A stretch of 31,405 nucleotides of DNA. Origin: Betaproteobacteria bacterium (GTDB lineage: Bacteria; Pseudomonadota; Gammaproteobacteria; Burkholderiales; SG8-41). Shown here piece by piece: positions 17,269 to 26,248 of the stretch (positions within the stretch are counted from its first letter, which is position 1; each line of letters opens with the position of its first letter). The translations under genes and the position numbers were made by a program. The notes under the pieces are model-generated. The model did not search any database, was not told the DNA's origin, and saw only the letters and a program-made list of their open reading frames with translations. The stretch spans positions 1-31,405 of the forward strand of contig JANXSE010000074.1 of assembly GCA_025356695.1 (NCBI GenBank), in the 5' to 3' direction.

Positions 17269-18970
17269 TCGCGGACTCACTGCATACGGCGACGAGGAGT
17301 TTTCGCTCTTCCTGCGCAAGGCCTTCATCAAGGCAATGGGTTACAGCGACGATGCGCTGGAACGCCCGATCGTCGGCATCACCAACACCTTCAGCGGTTT
17401 CAACGCATGCCACCGCAACGTGCCCGACCTGATCGAGGCGGTCAAACGCGGCGTCATGCTGGCCGGCGGCCTGCCGGTCGAGTTTCCGGTGATCACGCTG
17501 CACGAATCATTTGCGTTCCCGACCAGCATGTACCTGCGCAACATGATGTCGATGGACACCGAGGAAATGATCCGTGCGCAGCCGGTCGACTCGACGGTGC
17601 TGATCGGTGGTTGCGACAAGACAGTGCCGGCCCTGCTGATGGGTGCGGCGAGTGCCGACGTCCCGGCGATCATGCTGGTGACCGGGCCGATGATCACCGG
17701 CGACCACAAGGGCGAGCGGCTCGGCGCCTGCACCGACTGCCGGCGTTTTTGGGCGCGTTTTCGCGCCGGTGAAATCGACGCGCAGGAAATCAACGCGGTT
17801 GAATCGAAACTGGCGCCGAGTGCCGGCACCTGCATGGTGATGGGCACGGCCAGCACCATGGCCTGCGTGACCGAGGCAATGGGCATGATGCTGCCGGGAG
17901 GCGCCTGCATACCGGCGGTGATGTCGGAGCGCCTGCGCAATGCCGAGGCGACCGGTGCGCGCGCGGTGGCGATCGCGAAAGAGAAACTTACGCCGTCCCG
18001 CATCATGACGCCGGATGCTTTCGAGAATGGCCTGCGCATGCTGCTCGCTATCGGCGGCTCGACCAATGCCATCGTGCATCTGGCGGCGATGGCGGGACGC
18101 CTCGGTATCGAACTCGATCTCGAAGGGTTCGACCGCATGGGGCGCGACACGCCGGTGCTGGTTGATCTGAAACCGACCGGCCAGCATTACATGGAGGACC
18201 TCGACAAGGCCGGCGGCGTAACGACGATCCTGCGCGAACTTAAACCGCAGCTGAAACTGAAGGCGCTGACCATCACCGGTAAAACGCTGGGCCAGAACAT
18301 CGACGCCGCGCCGGCGGGCTGGGCACAGAAGGTGGTGCGACCGTTCAAGAACCCGATCTTCAAGGGCGGCAGCATCGCCGTGCTGCGCGGCAATCTCGCG
18401 CCGGGTGGCGCCATCGTCAAGCAGGCCGCGGCAACGCCTGCGCTGATGCAGCACGAAGGCCGCGCCGTGGTATTCGATTCGCTGGCTGACATGGCGGCGC
18501 GTATTGATTCACCGGATCTCGACGTCAAGCCCGACGACATTCTGGTGCTGCGTAACGCCGGACCGAAAGGCGCGCCGGGTATGCCGGAAGCCGGTTACAT
18601 CCCGATTCCGAAGAAGCTGGCACAAAAAGGCCTGAAGGATATGGTGCGCATGTCAGATGCGCGCATGAGCGGCACGGCCTTCGGCGCGATCGTGTTGCAC
18701 ATCACGCCGGAGTCGGCAATCGGTGGCCCGCTGGCGCTGGTGAAAAACGGCGATCGCATCCGTCTTGATGTTGCGGGACGCAGGCTTGAACTGCTGGTCT
18801 CCGATGAGGAACTGGCAGCGCGGCGCAAACAATGGAAGGCGCCGAAACCGCACAAAGGCGACGAACGCGGCTATCGCAAGCTGTTCATGGAAAATGTGCA
18901 GCAGGCCGACCGCGGTTGCGACTTCGAGTTCCTGACGGCGCCGCTCACCACACGCACACCGTCGAAATGA
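17243..18970 (+). CDS. IlvD/Edd-family dehydratase, sugar-acid (pentonate) dehydratase-like
   Basis: A 575-residue iron-sulfur dehydratase of normal family length. Three conserved cysteines occupy cluster positions: Cys56 (FNACHRN), Cys124 (GGCDKTVPA) and Cys197 (SAGTCMVMGTAST). The pattern is that of [2Fe-2S] enzymes such as L-arabonate and D-xylonate dehydratase. Other family marks are HESFAFPTSMYLRN, LAIGGSTNAIVHLAAMAGR, the serine-bearing MSDARMSGT active-site segment and GPKGAPGMPEAG. It should remove water from a 2,3-dihydroxy acid to give a 2-keto acid in the cytoplasm. Dihydroxy-acid dehydratase for valine/isoleucine (ilvD) is possible, but the context is catabolic. The ATG at 17243 lacks a good ribosome site. 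Its stop overlaps the next start as ATGA. Confidence 0.9.
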   Translation: MATAKRGMRRGLTAYGDEEFSLFLRKAFIKAMGYSDDALERPIVGITNTFSGFNACHRNVPDLIEAVKRGVMLAGGLPVEFPVITLHESFAFPTSMYLRNMMSMDTEEMIRAQPVDSTVLIGGCDKTVPALLMGAASADVPAIMLVTGPMITGDHKGERLGACTDCRRFWARFRAGEIDAQEINAVESKLAPSAGTCMVMGTASTMACVTEAMGMMLPGGACIPAVMSERLRNAEATGARAVAIAKEKLTPSRIMTPDAFENGLRMLLAIGGSTNAIVHLAAMAGRLGIELDLEGFDRMGRDTPVLVDLKPTGQHYMEDLDKAGGVTTILRELKPQLKLKALTITGKTLGQNIDAAPAGWAQKVVRPFKNPIFKGGSIAVLRGNLAPGGAIVKQAAATPALMQHEGRAVVFDSLADMAARIDSPDLDVKPDDILVLRNAGPKGAPGMPEAGYIPIPKKLAQKGLKDMVRMSDARMSGTAFGAIVLHITPESAIGGPLALVKNGDRIRLDVAGRRLELLVSDEELAARRKQWKAPKPHKGDERGYRKLFMENVQQADRGCDFEFLTAPLTTRTPSK

Positions 18971-19767
18971 ACGGGCAGACCGTCGCGATTCTGGAAAACC
19001 GTCTCGGCGCACAAATCGTCGAGCTGGTTGAGAAACGCGGCGGCAAGGCGCTGCATGCGCCGGCATTGTCGGAAATTCCCGATCTCGATCCGACGTTCAT
19101 TGCGCAGTTGCTCGCCGAGTGGGAGGCCGCGCCGGTGAAGGCGGCGGTTTTTCAAACCGGTGTCGGTACGCGCGCGCTCTTCAAAGCAACCGACGAACTG
19201 GGCCTCACGCAAAAACTGTTGGCGTTGTTGTCGGCGTGCACGGTGGTTGTGCGCGGGCCGAAACCGACCGGCGCCTTGAACTCGCGTGGTGTGCGTATCG
19301 ATTTGAGCGCGGGCGATCCGTATACGACGATGGAAATTGTTGCGCAGCTGGCGACGCTTCAACTCGAAAGCGAGCGCGTGGTAGTGCAGCGTTATGGAGG
19401 CAAAAATGTCGAGCTCGAAGCGTGGCTGCTGGCTCAGCGGGCAACAGTATTGGAAATCCCGGTGTATCGCTGGGCGATGCCGGAAGATACCGCGCCGCTG
19501 GTGAAACTGATCGACGCGCTGTCGCGACGCGAGGTCGCCGCGGTGGTCTTCACCAGCGCATCACAAGTGCACAACCTGTTTGATTTTGCAAAAACGCAGG
19601 GCGCAGCGGCGACACTGACGGAACATCTGAATGCGTCCAAAGTCGCGTCGATTGGCCCCGTCTGCACGGCCGCACTGGCACAGTTCGGCGTGCTTCCGCA
19701 GATCGAGGCGAGCCCGCCGAAACTCGGGCCGCTGATGAACGCGCTCGAAGCGGCGCTGGCGCAATAG
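18967..19767 (+). CDS. HEM4-fold (uroporphyrinogen-III synthase-like) protein
   Basis: A 266-residue protein with the two-lobed HemD/HEM4 layout. Lobe 1 runs from TVAILENRLGAQIVELVEKRGGKALHAPAL and includes VFQTGVGTRALF; lobe 2 includes RVVVQRYGGKNVELEAWL, then VVFTSASQVHNLFDF, and KVASIGPVCTAALAQFG near the end. These match family segments that surround the tetrapyrrole cleft (usual forms VFTSxxAV and SIGPxTAxAL). True hemD normally follows hemC in betaproteobacteria; here the gene is coupled by a 4-base overlap to a dehydratase, so haem synthesis is doubtful. It may be a paralogue with another cyclic or dehydrating role, or a displaced hemD. The start is the ATG in the overlap; the longer frame to 18832 is a shadow of the dehydratase. 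Confidence 0.8.
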   Translation: MNGQTVAILENRLGAQIVELVEKRGGKALHAPALSEIPDLDPTFIAQLLAEWEAAPVKAAVFQTGVGTRALFKATDELGLTQKLLALLSACTVVVRGPKPTGALNSRGVRIDLSAGDPYTTMEIVAQLATLQLESERVVVQRYGGKNVELEAWLLAQRATVLEIPVYRWAMPEDTAPLVKLIDALSRREVAAVVFTSASQVHNLFDFAKTQGAAATLTEHLNASKVASIGPVCTAALAQFGVLPQIEASPPKLGPLMNALEAALAQ

Positions 19768-19775
19768 CCGGATCA

Positions 19776-20249
19776 ATGGCTGCCAACGGCGCGCAGTGGG
19801 CACCACCGTTGCTGGCGGCGTCATGTTTTGTCGCGCTGTGGATTGCAGTGACCTGGTTGCTCTCGTACACCAGCGGCTGGGTGGCGCTGGCGCGGATTTA
19901 TCGCGCCAGTCGCGAGGCGGGCGGCATTCCGGTGCGCCTGCGCGCCGCGCGCATGGGGCGCAACCTCGTCGGGCAATTTCGCAATGTGTTGACGCTGTGG
20001 GTCGGCAGCGATGGCCTGCAATTGCGTCTGCAGTTCTTTTTCCGCATCAACAGTCCCGATCTGTTTTTTCCGTGGACCGACGTGTCGGTGACGCGCGGTC
20101 GGCAGTTCTTTTTTGACTACGTCGAATTGAAATTTCGTCAGGCGCCGGAGATCCCGCTGCGCATCTACGGAAAATCTGGCGAACTCGTGCGCGAGGCGGC
20201 TGGTGATGACTGGCCGGAAACCAAACCACGCGTTGCCGGAACCGTTTAG
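19776..20249 (+). CDS. Membrane-anchored protein of unknown function
   Basis: A 157-residue protein starting 8 nt after the HEM4-type gene, so likely third in that operon. One N-terminal membrane segment (about residues 12-37, PLLAASCFVALWIAVTWLL and on) precedes a soluble part of alternating strands: LWVGSDGLQLRLQFFFRIN, PDLFFPWTDVSV, VELKFRQAPEIPLRIYG. The strand pattern with a central FPW and closing helix resembles small bacterial PH-like domains, but I do not recognise the family. The ribosome site is weak, suggesting translation by coupling. Function cannot be stated. Confidence 0.7.
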   Translation: MAANGAQWAPPLLAASCFVALWIAVTWLLSYTSGWVALARIYRASREAGGIPVRLRAARMGRNLVGQFRNVLTLWVGSDGLQLRLQFFFRINSPDLFFPWTDVSVTRGRQFFFDYVELKFRQAPEIPLRIYGKSGELVREAAGDDWPETKPRVAGTV

Positions 20250-20280
20250 CTCCGCTTTAGACCTGCACGGAAACGGTTTC
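20238..20280. terminator. Inverted repeat between convergent genes
   Basis: GGAACCGTTT pairs with AAACGGTTTC (one G-T pair) across a 23-nt loop. It spans the stop codons of the unknown membrane protein gene (plus) and the SufU-like gene (minus), which end only 7 nt apart. No T-run, so a weak bidirectional terminator at best. Confidence 0.35.
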
Positions 20281-20709
20281 TGTCCGGCCGTCGAGCGCCG
20301 CCGCCAGTATTGCCCACGGCAGCGCCGCACAGGGCGTGCGCGAGGGCAGATCGCGCACGGTTTTCAGCAGCGCGTGCCGCATCGGATCGGTGGCGGCGTC
20401 CGGCGGTTCGGCGTGTGCGAGCAGCGCCGCACTGAAGGACGCAACCGATGTCTGCAATTGCGCCCGGCTTTTCCCCCGCACGTATTCCGACATCATCGAT
20501 GCCGAGGCCATTGAGACACCGCAGCAGCTGCATTGATACGTCAGCGCATCGATGCGGTCGCCGGTGATTTGCGCATAGACCGTCATTTCATCGCCGCACA
20601 GCGGATTGACGCCGTTGGCCTGATGCGTGCGCTCTTCAAGCACGCGGTAACCACGCGCGTTCCTGATGTGTTCCATGATGAGATCGTCGTAGCCGCGGGC
20701 TTCTGCCAT
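20257..20709 (-). CDS. SufU/NifU-like iron-sulfur cluster scaffold protein
   Basis: A 150-residue protein of the IscU/SufU/NifU-N fold. Conserved ligand residues are visible: Cys38 and Asp40 (NPLCGDEM), Cys63 in YQCSCCGVSMASASMM, and Cys127 in SRTPCAALPW; the latter two fit SufU Cys66 and Cys128. The insertion between the second and third cysteines gives SufU rather than IscU length. Extra cysteines at 60 and 62, directly before the ligand, are less usual. It should carry or accept sulfur or assembling clusters from a cysteine desulfurase in the cytoplasm. GGAG lies 8 nt before the ATG. It stands alone with no suf or isc neighbours. The nearby dehydratase is an iron-sulfur enzyme, but a link is speculative. 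Confidence 0.88.
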   Translation of the reverse strand: MAEARGYDDLIMEHIRNARGYRVLEERTHQANGVNPLCGDEMTVYAQITGDRIDALTYQCSCCGVSMASASMMSEYVRGKSRAQLQTSVASFSAALLAHAEPPDAATDPMRHALLKTVRDLPSRTPCAALPWAILAAALDGRTETVSVQV

Positions 20710-20824
20710 GGCGTGTGCTCCGTGTGGTCGCAGCTCTGTGAAATGTACTGGCGACCATCATAATCGCGGAAATTCTAGGACAGCGAAACGGTGGAATCTT
20801 TGCGCTGGCGCAAAGCCTTGCGAA

Positions 20825-21727
20825 TCAGATTTCTGTCGCGGGCAGGTCGGGCCGGCGCAACACCAGCGCCACGCCGGTGACGCCGATCACCATGCCGGCC
20901 AGTGCCATCCAGTTGAGGTGTTCTTCGAAGGCGAACCAGGCCATGGCCGCGGTGGCTAGCGGGGTCAGATAAAAGAGGCTGGACACGCGCGTCGCCTCGC
21001 CATGTTTGATCAGGACAAAGAGCAGCGAGACGGCGCCGATCGACAGCACCAGCGCGAGCCAGCCGATGGCGAAGACGAACTGCGTGCTCCACTCGACGTG
21101 CATGGTTTCGGTCAGCAATGCCAGCGGCAGCAGCAGCGCGAAGGCGGCGACGAACTGGATCACCGAGCCGGCGCGCAGATCGAAGCTCGGGCAGTAGCGT
21201 TTCTGATAGAGCGTGCCGGCGGTGATGGCGAACAGCGCTTCGATTGCCCACGCGATGCTGACGGCATCAAGGCCCTGCAGATTGATTTTCTGCCAGACCA
21301 CCAGGGCGACGCCGCCGAAACCCAGGGCGAGGCCGAGCCATTGCACGCGCGTCACCGATTCGCCGAGCATAGGTGCGGCGGCAAAGGCGGTGAGGATGGG
21401 CTGCAGGCCGGTGATCAAAGCAATCATGCCGGCCGGCATACCGTGATAGACGGCGGAGAAACAGCCGCTGAGATAACCGCCCTGGATGAGCAGGCCGGCG
21501 GTGGCGATATGCGCGGCCTCGCGGCCGTTTTGCGGCCACTGCACGCGCAGCAGCAGCGACAGCGGCAGCATAACGGCCAGCACCACGGAAAATCGCAGCA
21601 GCAGTACGGTGAACGGTTCGGCGTATTGCACGCCGAGTCTGGCGCCGATGAAGCCGCTGCTCCAGAGGACGACAAAAAGGGCGGGTGCAAACGCAAATAC
21701 CGCGCTGGCCCCGCCCCGGTTCGGCAT
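20825..21727 (-). CDS. EamA/DMT-family membrane transporter
   Basis: A 300-residue inner-membrane protein with about ten hydrophobic segments in two EamA repeats. Repeat 1 begins FAFAPALFVVLWSSGFIGAR and includes the PILTAFAAAPMLGE segment before helix 5. Repeat 2 includes AVSLLFVLIKHGEATRVSSLF and LTPLATAAMAWFAFEE, the paired signature of the family, ending in LALAGMVIGVTGVAL-type glycines. Members export amino acids and other metabolites by secondary transport; the substrate cannot be inferred. It starts 21 nt after the typA stop on the same strand and may be read through from typA. No clear ribosome site precedes the ATG. Confidence 0.9.
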   Translation of the reverse strand: MPNRGGASAVFAFAPALFVVLWSSGFIGARLGVQYAEPFTVLLLRFSVVLAVMLPLSLLLRVQWPQNGREAAHIATAGLLIQGGYLSGCFSAVYHGMPAGMIALITGLQPILTAFAAAPMLGESVTRVQWLGLALGFGGVALVVWQKINLQGLDAVSIAWAIEALFAITAGTLYQKRYCPSFDLRAGSVIQFVAAFALLLPLALLTETMHVEWSTQFVFAIGWLALVLSIGAVSLLFVLIKHGEATRVSSLFYLTPLATAAMAWFAFEEHLNWMALAGMVIGVTGVALVLRRPDLPATEI

Positions 21728-21748
21728 GTGACGTTACAACTGCCCGCG

Positions 21749-23563
21749 TCAGGCGGCGGCGCGCGAGGCGCGCTTGCGATCCTGTTCCGACAGATGACGC
21801 TTGCGGATGCGGATCGACTTCGGCGTGATTTCCACGAGTTCATCGTCGGCGATGAATTCGATCGCCGATTCGAGCGTGACCTGGATCGGCGGCACCAGAC
21901 GCACTGCTTCGTCGGTGCCCGAGGCGCGCACGTTGGTGAGCTGCTTGCCCTTGATCGGATTGACGACGAGATCGTTGTCGCGGCTGTGGATGCCGATGAC
22001 GATGCCTTCGTACAACGGATCGCCGGGGCTAACGAACATGCGGCCGCGTTCCTGCAGTTTCCACAGCGCGTAGGCAACCGCTTCGCCGGATTCGGCGGAG
22101 ATCAGCACGCCGTTGCGGCGTTCGGCCATGTCGGGTTTCATCGGGCCGTAATCATCAAAGACGTGGCTCATGAGGCCGGTGCCGCGTGTCGAGGTCATGA
22201 ATTCGGACTGAAAACCAATCAGGCCGCGCGCCGGGATGCGGTAATCAAGGCGCACGCGGCCCTTGCCGTCGGACTGCATGTCCTGCAGGTCGCCGCGGCG
22301 TGCGCCGAGTGCTTCCATGATCGTGCCTTGATTGGTTTCCTCGACGTCAACCGTCAGCATTTCATACGGCTCCTGTTTCTCGCCGTTGATTTCCTTGATG
22401 ACGACGCGCGGACGCGAAACGGCCAGTTCATAACCTTCGCGGCGCATGTTTTCGAGCAGAATCGTCAGATGCAGCTCGCCGCGGCCGCAGACTTCGAAAA
22501 TGTCGGCGTCGGTGGTATCGGTCACGCGCAGCGCAACGTTGGCCATCAACTCGCGTTGCAGGCGTTCGCGCAGCTGGCGGCTGGTGACGAACTTGCCTTC
22601 GCGGCCGGCGAGCGGCGAGGTGTTGACCTGGAAGTTCATGGTCAGCGTCGGCTCGTCCACTTTCAGCAGCGGCAGCGCATCCGGATGTTCGGTGTCGGTG
22701 ATGGTGACGCCGATGCCGATTTGTTCGATACCGTTGATCAGCACGATGTCGCCGGCTTCCGCCTCGTCGACCACCGTGCGTTCGAGACCCTTGAATACCT
22801 GTATCTGATTGACCTTGGCGTTGACCGGCGTGGAATCGGGGCCGTTCAGGACGCTGATCAGCTGGCCGGACTTGATGCGGCCGCGCGTAATGCGGCCGAT
22901 ACCGATACGGCCGACGTAACTTGAATAGTCGAGCGAGCAGATTTGGAGTTGCAGCGGGCCGTTCGGATCGTCCTGGCGCACCGGCACGTTCTTGAGGATC
23001 GCTTCGAACAGCGGTTTCAAATTGTCGCTTTTGTGCGCAAGGTCGCTGGTGGCCCAGCCTTCGAGCGCCGAGGCGTAAACGATCGGGAAGTCGAGCTGTT
23101 CTTCGGTGGCGCCGAGTTTGTCGAACAGGTCGAAGGTATGGTTGATGACCCAGTCCGGACGCGCGCCCGGGCGGTCGACTTTGTTGACGACGACGATCGG
23201 CTTGAGGCCGAGGGCGAGCGCCTTGCGCGTGACGAAACGCGTCTGCGGCATCGGGCCTTCGACGGCATCGACCAGCAGCAGCACGCTGTCGACCATCGAC
23301 AGCACGCGTTCGACTTCACCACCGAAGTCGGCGTGGCCCGGCGTGTCGACGATATTGATATGGGTGCCTTCGTAGGTTACCGCGCAGTTCTTGGCCAGGA
23401 TCGTGATGCCGCGTTCTTTCTCGATGTCGTTCGAGTCCATCACGCGTTCTTCGATATGCTGGTGTGCGGCAAAGGTGCCGGACTGGCGCAGGAGTTTGTC
23501 GACCAGCGTGGTTTTGCCGTGGTCAACGTGGGCGATGATGGCGATATTGCGGATGGCGCGCAT
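21749..23563 (-). CDS. typA: Translational GTPase TypA/BipA
   Basis: A 604-residue ribosome-associated GTPase of normal length. G motifs: AHVDHGKTT (residues 11-19), the switch I region [31 protein letters not shown] and [13 protein letters not shown]. Elongation-factor-like domains II, III and V follow, with the BipA-specific C-terminal part ([18 protein letters not shown], then [19 protein letters not shown]). BipA supports 50S ribosome assembly and growth at low temperature and under stress. AAGGGG lies 7 nt before the ATG, and an extended -10 promoter is visible upstream. It is divergent from rhlE, also an RNA and ribosome factor. Confidence 0.98.
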   Translation of the reverse strand: MRAIRNIAIIAHVDHGKTTLVDKLLRQSGTFAAHQHIEERVMDSNDIEKERGITILAKNCAVTYEGTHINIVDTPGHADFGGEVERVLSMVDSVLLLVDAVEGPMPQTRFVTRKALALGLKPIVVVNKVDRPGARPDWVINHTFDLFDKLGATEEQLDFPIVYASALEGWATSDLAHKSDNLKPLFEAILKNVPVRQDDPNGPLQLQICSLDYSSYVGRIGIGRITRGRIKSGQLISVLNGPDSTPVNAKVNQIQVFKGLERTVVDEAEAGDIVLINGIEQIGIGVTITDTEHPDALPLLKVDEPTLTMNFQVNTSPLAGREGKFVTSRQLRERLQRELMANVALRVTDTTDADIFEVCGRGELHLTILLENMRREGYELAVSRPRVVIKEINGEKQEPYEMLTVDVEETNQGTIMEALGARRGDLQDMQSDGKGRVRLDYRIPARGLIGFQSEFMTSTRGTGLMSHVFDDYGPMKPDMAERRNGVLISAESGEAVAYALWKLQERGRMFVSPGDPLYEGIVIGIHSRDNDLVVNPIKGKQLTNVRASGTDEAVRLVPPIQVTLESAIEFIADDELVEITPKSIRIRKRHLSEQDRKRASRAAA

Positions 23564-23600
23564 ACGGTGGCCCCTTCAGGGCTGATTTGAAAAGCGCGCG

Positions 23601-23609
23601 AGTATAGCA
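23601..23609 (-). promoter_or_regulatory. Extended -10 promoter of typA
   Basis: On the minus strand TGC-TATACT fits the TGn-TATAAT extended -10 form, about 38 nt before the typA ATG. No good -35 is present, as is usual for extended -10 promoters. The predicted leader is about 30 nt. Confidence 0.6.
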
Positions 23610-23742
23610 CAAAATGCGCTATTGCCTTGAATATTTTGGGGATATCTCAGAATTGTTGCGGTGCAGGTATCGATCTCGTGCAGTGCTTGAAGTGGTCTGG
23701 GCTAAGTGCGTAAATTAATTCGCTATTTTCCTGATTTGTCTG

Positions 23743-23943
23743 TATAGTGCGCGCACCTTGAAGCGGTTCAGGCCGCATAAATTCAAGTTGCATCTGTCCC
23801 TGACCCCTTCGTTTCAGCTTCCTTCCTCGAATAGCTGCTTCTGCCACGGTTAGCGACGATACCCGTGCGCTGACGGCATTCGCCTGTCGTTTTCGACAGA
23901 CAAATCAAGTCTGCAGGTCTGCGCTTTTGTTGTTTTCATTGTT
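23743..23943 (+). promoter_or_regulatory. Long structured leader of rhlE with candidate -10
   Basis: TATAGT (23743-23748) is a plausible -10 with a poor -35, giving a leader of roughly 190 nt. The leader has two hairpins that share bases: CTGTCG-TTTT-CGACAG (23884-23899) and CAGAC-N7-GTCTG (23897-23913). They cannot fully form together, the hallmark of a switch or thermosensor. No Shine-Dalgarno precedes the rhlE start. The rest of the 380-nt gap (23564-23742) holds the typA promoter and nothing else I can support. Confidence 0.4.
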
Positions 23944-25275
<1,332 letters not shown>

Positions 25276-25318
25276 GCAACTGCAGTAAGCGGTTCCGGTT
25301 TTCGCCGGAATCAAAACA

Positions 25319-25350
25319 AGAGGGCTGGCGTAGCAATACGTCAGCCCTCT
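25319..25350. terminator. Bidirectional intrinsic terminator between rhlE and the globin gene
   Basis: AGAGGGCTGGCGTA pairs with TACGTCAGCCCTCT (14 bp, one G-T pair) around a GCAA tetraloop, followed on the plus strand by TTTGTTT. The right arm overlaps the last codons of the convergent globin gene. A second small hairpin (TTCCGG/CCGGAA) lies just before it at 25293-25310. Confidence 0.85.
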
Positions 25351-25724
25351 TTGTTTCGCATCCAATCCGCGGTCTTGAACAGCGAATCCAGCAGGCCCAT
25401 TTTCAGGCTGGCTTCGATTTCGCATTCGCTCATCGCCTGTTTCATGCAGGCCAGCCAGGCGTCACGTTCAGCCAGTCCGATGGCGAACGGCAGATGCCGT
25501 GCGCGCAGCATCGGGTGGCCGAATTTTTCGACATAGAGTTGCGGTCCACCCAGCCAACCCGACAAAAACAGATAAAGTTTTTCGCGCGAACCGGCGAGAT
25601 CGGCCGGATGCAGTTTGCGGATGACGTAATACTCGGGAACGCTGTCCATCAGATCATAGAAGCGGCCGACCAGGCGTCGCACCGTGGCGTCGCCGCCGAG
25701 CAGGTCATAGGGGGCTTCGGGCAT
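25341..25724 (-). CDS. Group II truncated haemoglobin (trHbO type)
   Basis: A 127-residue 2-on-2 globin. Tyr23 fits distal B10 (GRFYDLMD), His77 is the proximal F8 ligand in RARHLPFAI, and Trp90 is the group II G8 tryptophan in ERDAWLACM. The group II core FLSGWLGGP-x-LY, GHPMLRARH is complete. Members bind oxygen with high affinity and act in oxygen delivery, or in NO and peroxide chemistry, in the cytoplasm. A weak GGAT precedes the ATG by about 6 nt. It is divergent from the cytochrome c gene across about 100 bp, so the two may be co-regulated by oxygen state. Confidence 0.93.
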   Translation of the reverse strand: MPEAPYDLLGGDATVRRLVGRFYDLMDSVPEYYVIRKLHPADLAGSREKLYLFLSGWLGGPQLYVEKFGHPMLRARHLPFAIGLAERDAWLACMKQAMSECEIEASLKMGLLDSLFKTADWMRNKEG

Positions 25725-25766
25725 TGCAGATCCGTGCAGTAGGGTTCCGGAATTTTAGCGGAAATG

Positions 25767-25795
25767 TTGACGCGCCCGACTGTTCTATACAGAAT
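25767..25795 (+). promoter_or_regulatory. Candidate promoter of the cytochrome c gene
   Basis: TTGACG (25767-25772), a 17-nt spacer and CAGAAT (25790-25795) lie about 30 nt before the cytochrome ATG. The -10 is imperfect; the overlapping TATACA would have too short a spacer. Confidence 0.4.
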
Positions 25796-25824
25796 GGCCG
25801 GCAATGCAAACGAGGGGAGGTTAT

Positions 25825-26175
25825 ATGAATAAAACGATAATGCTGGCGGCAGTCATGCTGACCGCAGGCACTGCATTTGCGCAAAACGCGCCGGCTGGTT
25901 CCGCAGAGCGCGGACAAAAGATTTTCATGCATCAGATGTGCTTCAACTGCCACGGCACCGTTGGGCAGGGCGGTGGTGTAGCCGGACCGAAACTCGCGCC
26001 CAACCCGTTTCCATGGGCCGCGTTTGCGCAGCAGGTCAGGAAGCCGCGCGTCGAAATGCCGCCATACAGCGAAAAAAATCTGTCTGAACAGGATCTCGCC
26101 GACGCTTACGCCTACCTCGTGTCGATCAAGCCAGGTCCGGCGGCGAAGGATGTGCCGCTACTCAGTGGTTTTTGA
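25825..26175 (+). CDS. Small periplasmic class I cytochrome c
   Basis: A 116-residue protein: Sec signal at residues 1-19 (cleavage after AFA), then one haem-binding CFNCH (39-43). Met78 in VEMPPYSE is the likely sixth ligand, and the closing helix LSEQDLADAYAYLVS is the typical cytochrome c C-terminus. It should carry electrons in the periplasm as a soluble donor or a dehydrogenase partner. The ATG at 25825 is chosen over 25804 because GGGGAGG lies 4 nt upstream and the signal starts there. The partner enzyme is unknown; the nearest exported enzyme in the window is the ThDP protein 1.1 kb away, with no evident link. Confidence 0.93.
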   Translation: MNKTIMLAAVMLTAGTAFAQNAPAGSAERGQKIFMHQMCFNCHGTVGQGGGVAGPKLAPNPFPWAAFAQQVRKPRVEMPPYSEKNLSEQDLADAYAYLVSIKPGPAAKDVPLLSGF

Positions 26176-26195
26176 GTTTAAGCCGCAAAAACGTA

Positions 26196-26228
26196 AACAA
26201 GCCCCTCGCGCAGAGGGGCTTGTTTTTT
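26196..26228. terminator. Strong bidirectional intrinsic terminator
   Basis: AACAAGCCCCTC pairs perfectly with GAGGGGCTTGTT (12 bp) around a GCGCA loop and is followed by a T-run on the plus strand; the minus strand has a shorter T-rich stretch. It separates the cytochrome c gene from the convergent repeat-protein gene. Confidence 0.9.
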
Positions 26229-26248
26229 GTGCTGCGTAAATCGCAGGA

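Noticed and set aside
21002..22924. 640-codon open frame on the plus strand
   Set aside because: It lies antisense to typA and the EamA gene, is rich in His/Arg/Asp/Gln as GC-rich shadows are, and has no recognisable domain; typA is unambiguous.
23647..23847. Small frame in the typA-rhlE gap, minus strand
   Set aside because: 66 residues with no ribosome site or family resemblance; it crosses the rhlE leader and the possible RAYT tag, so it is probably non-coding.
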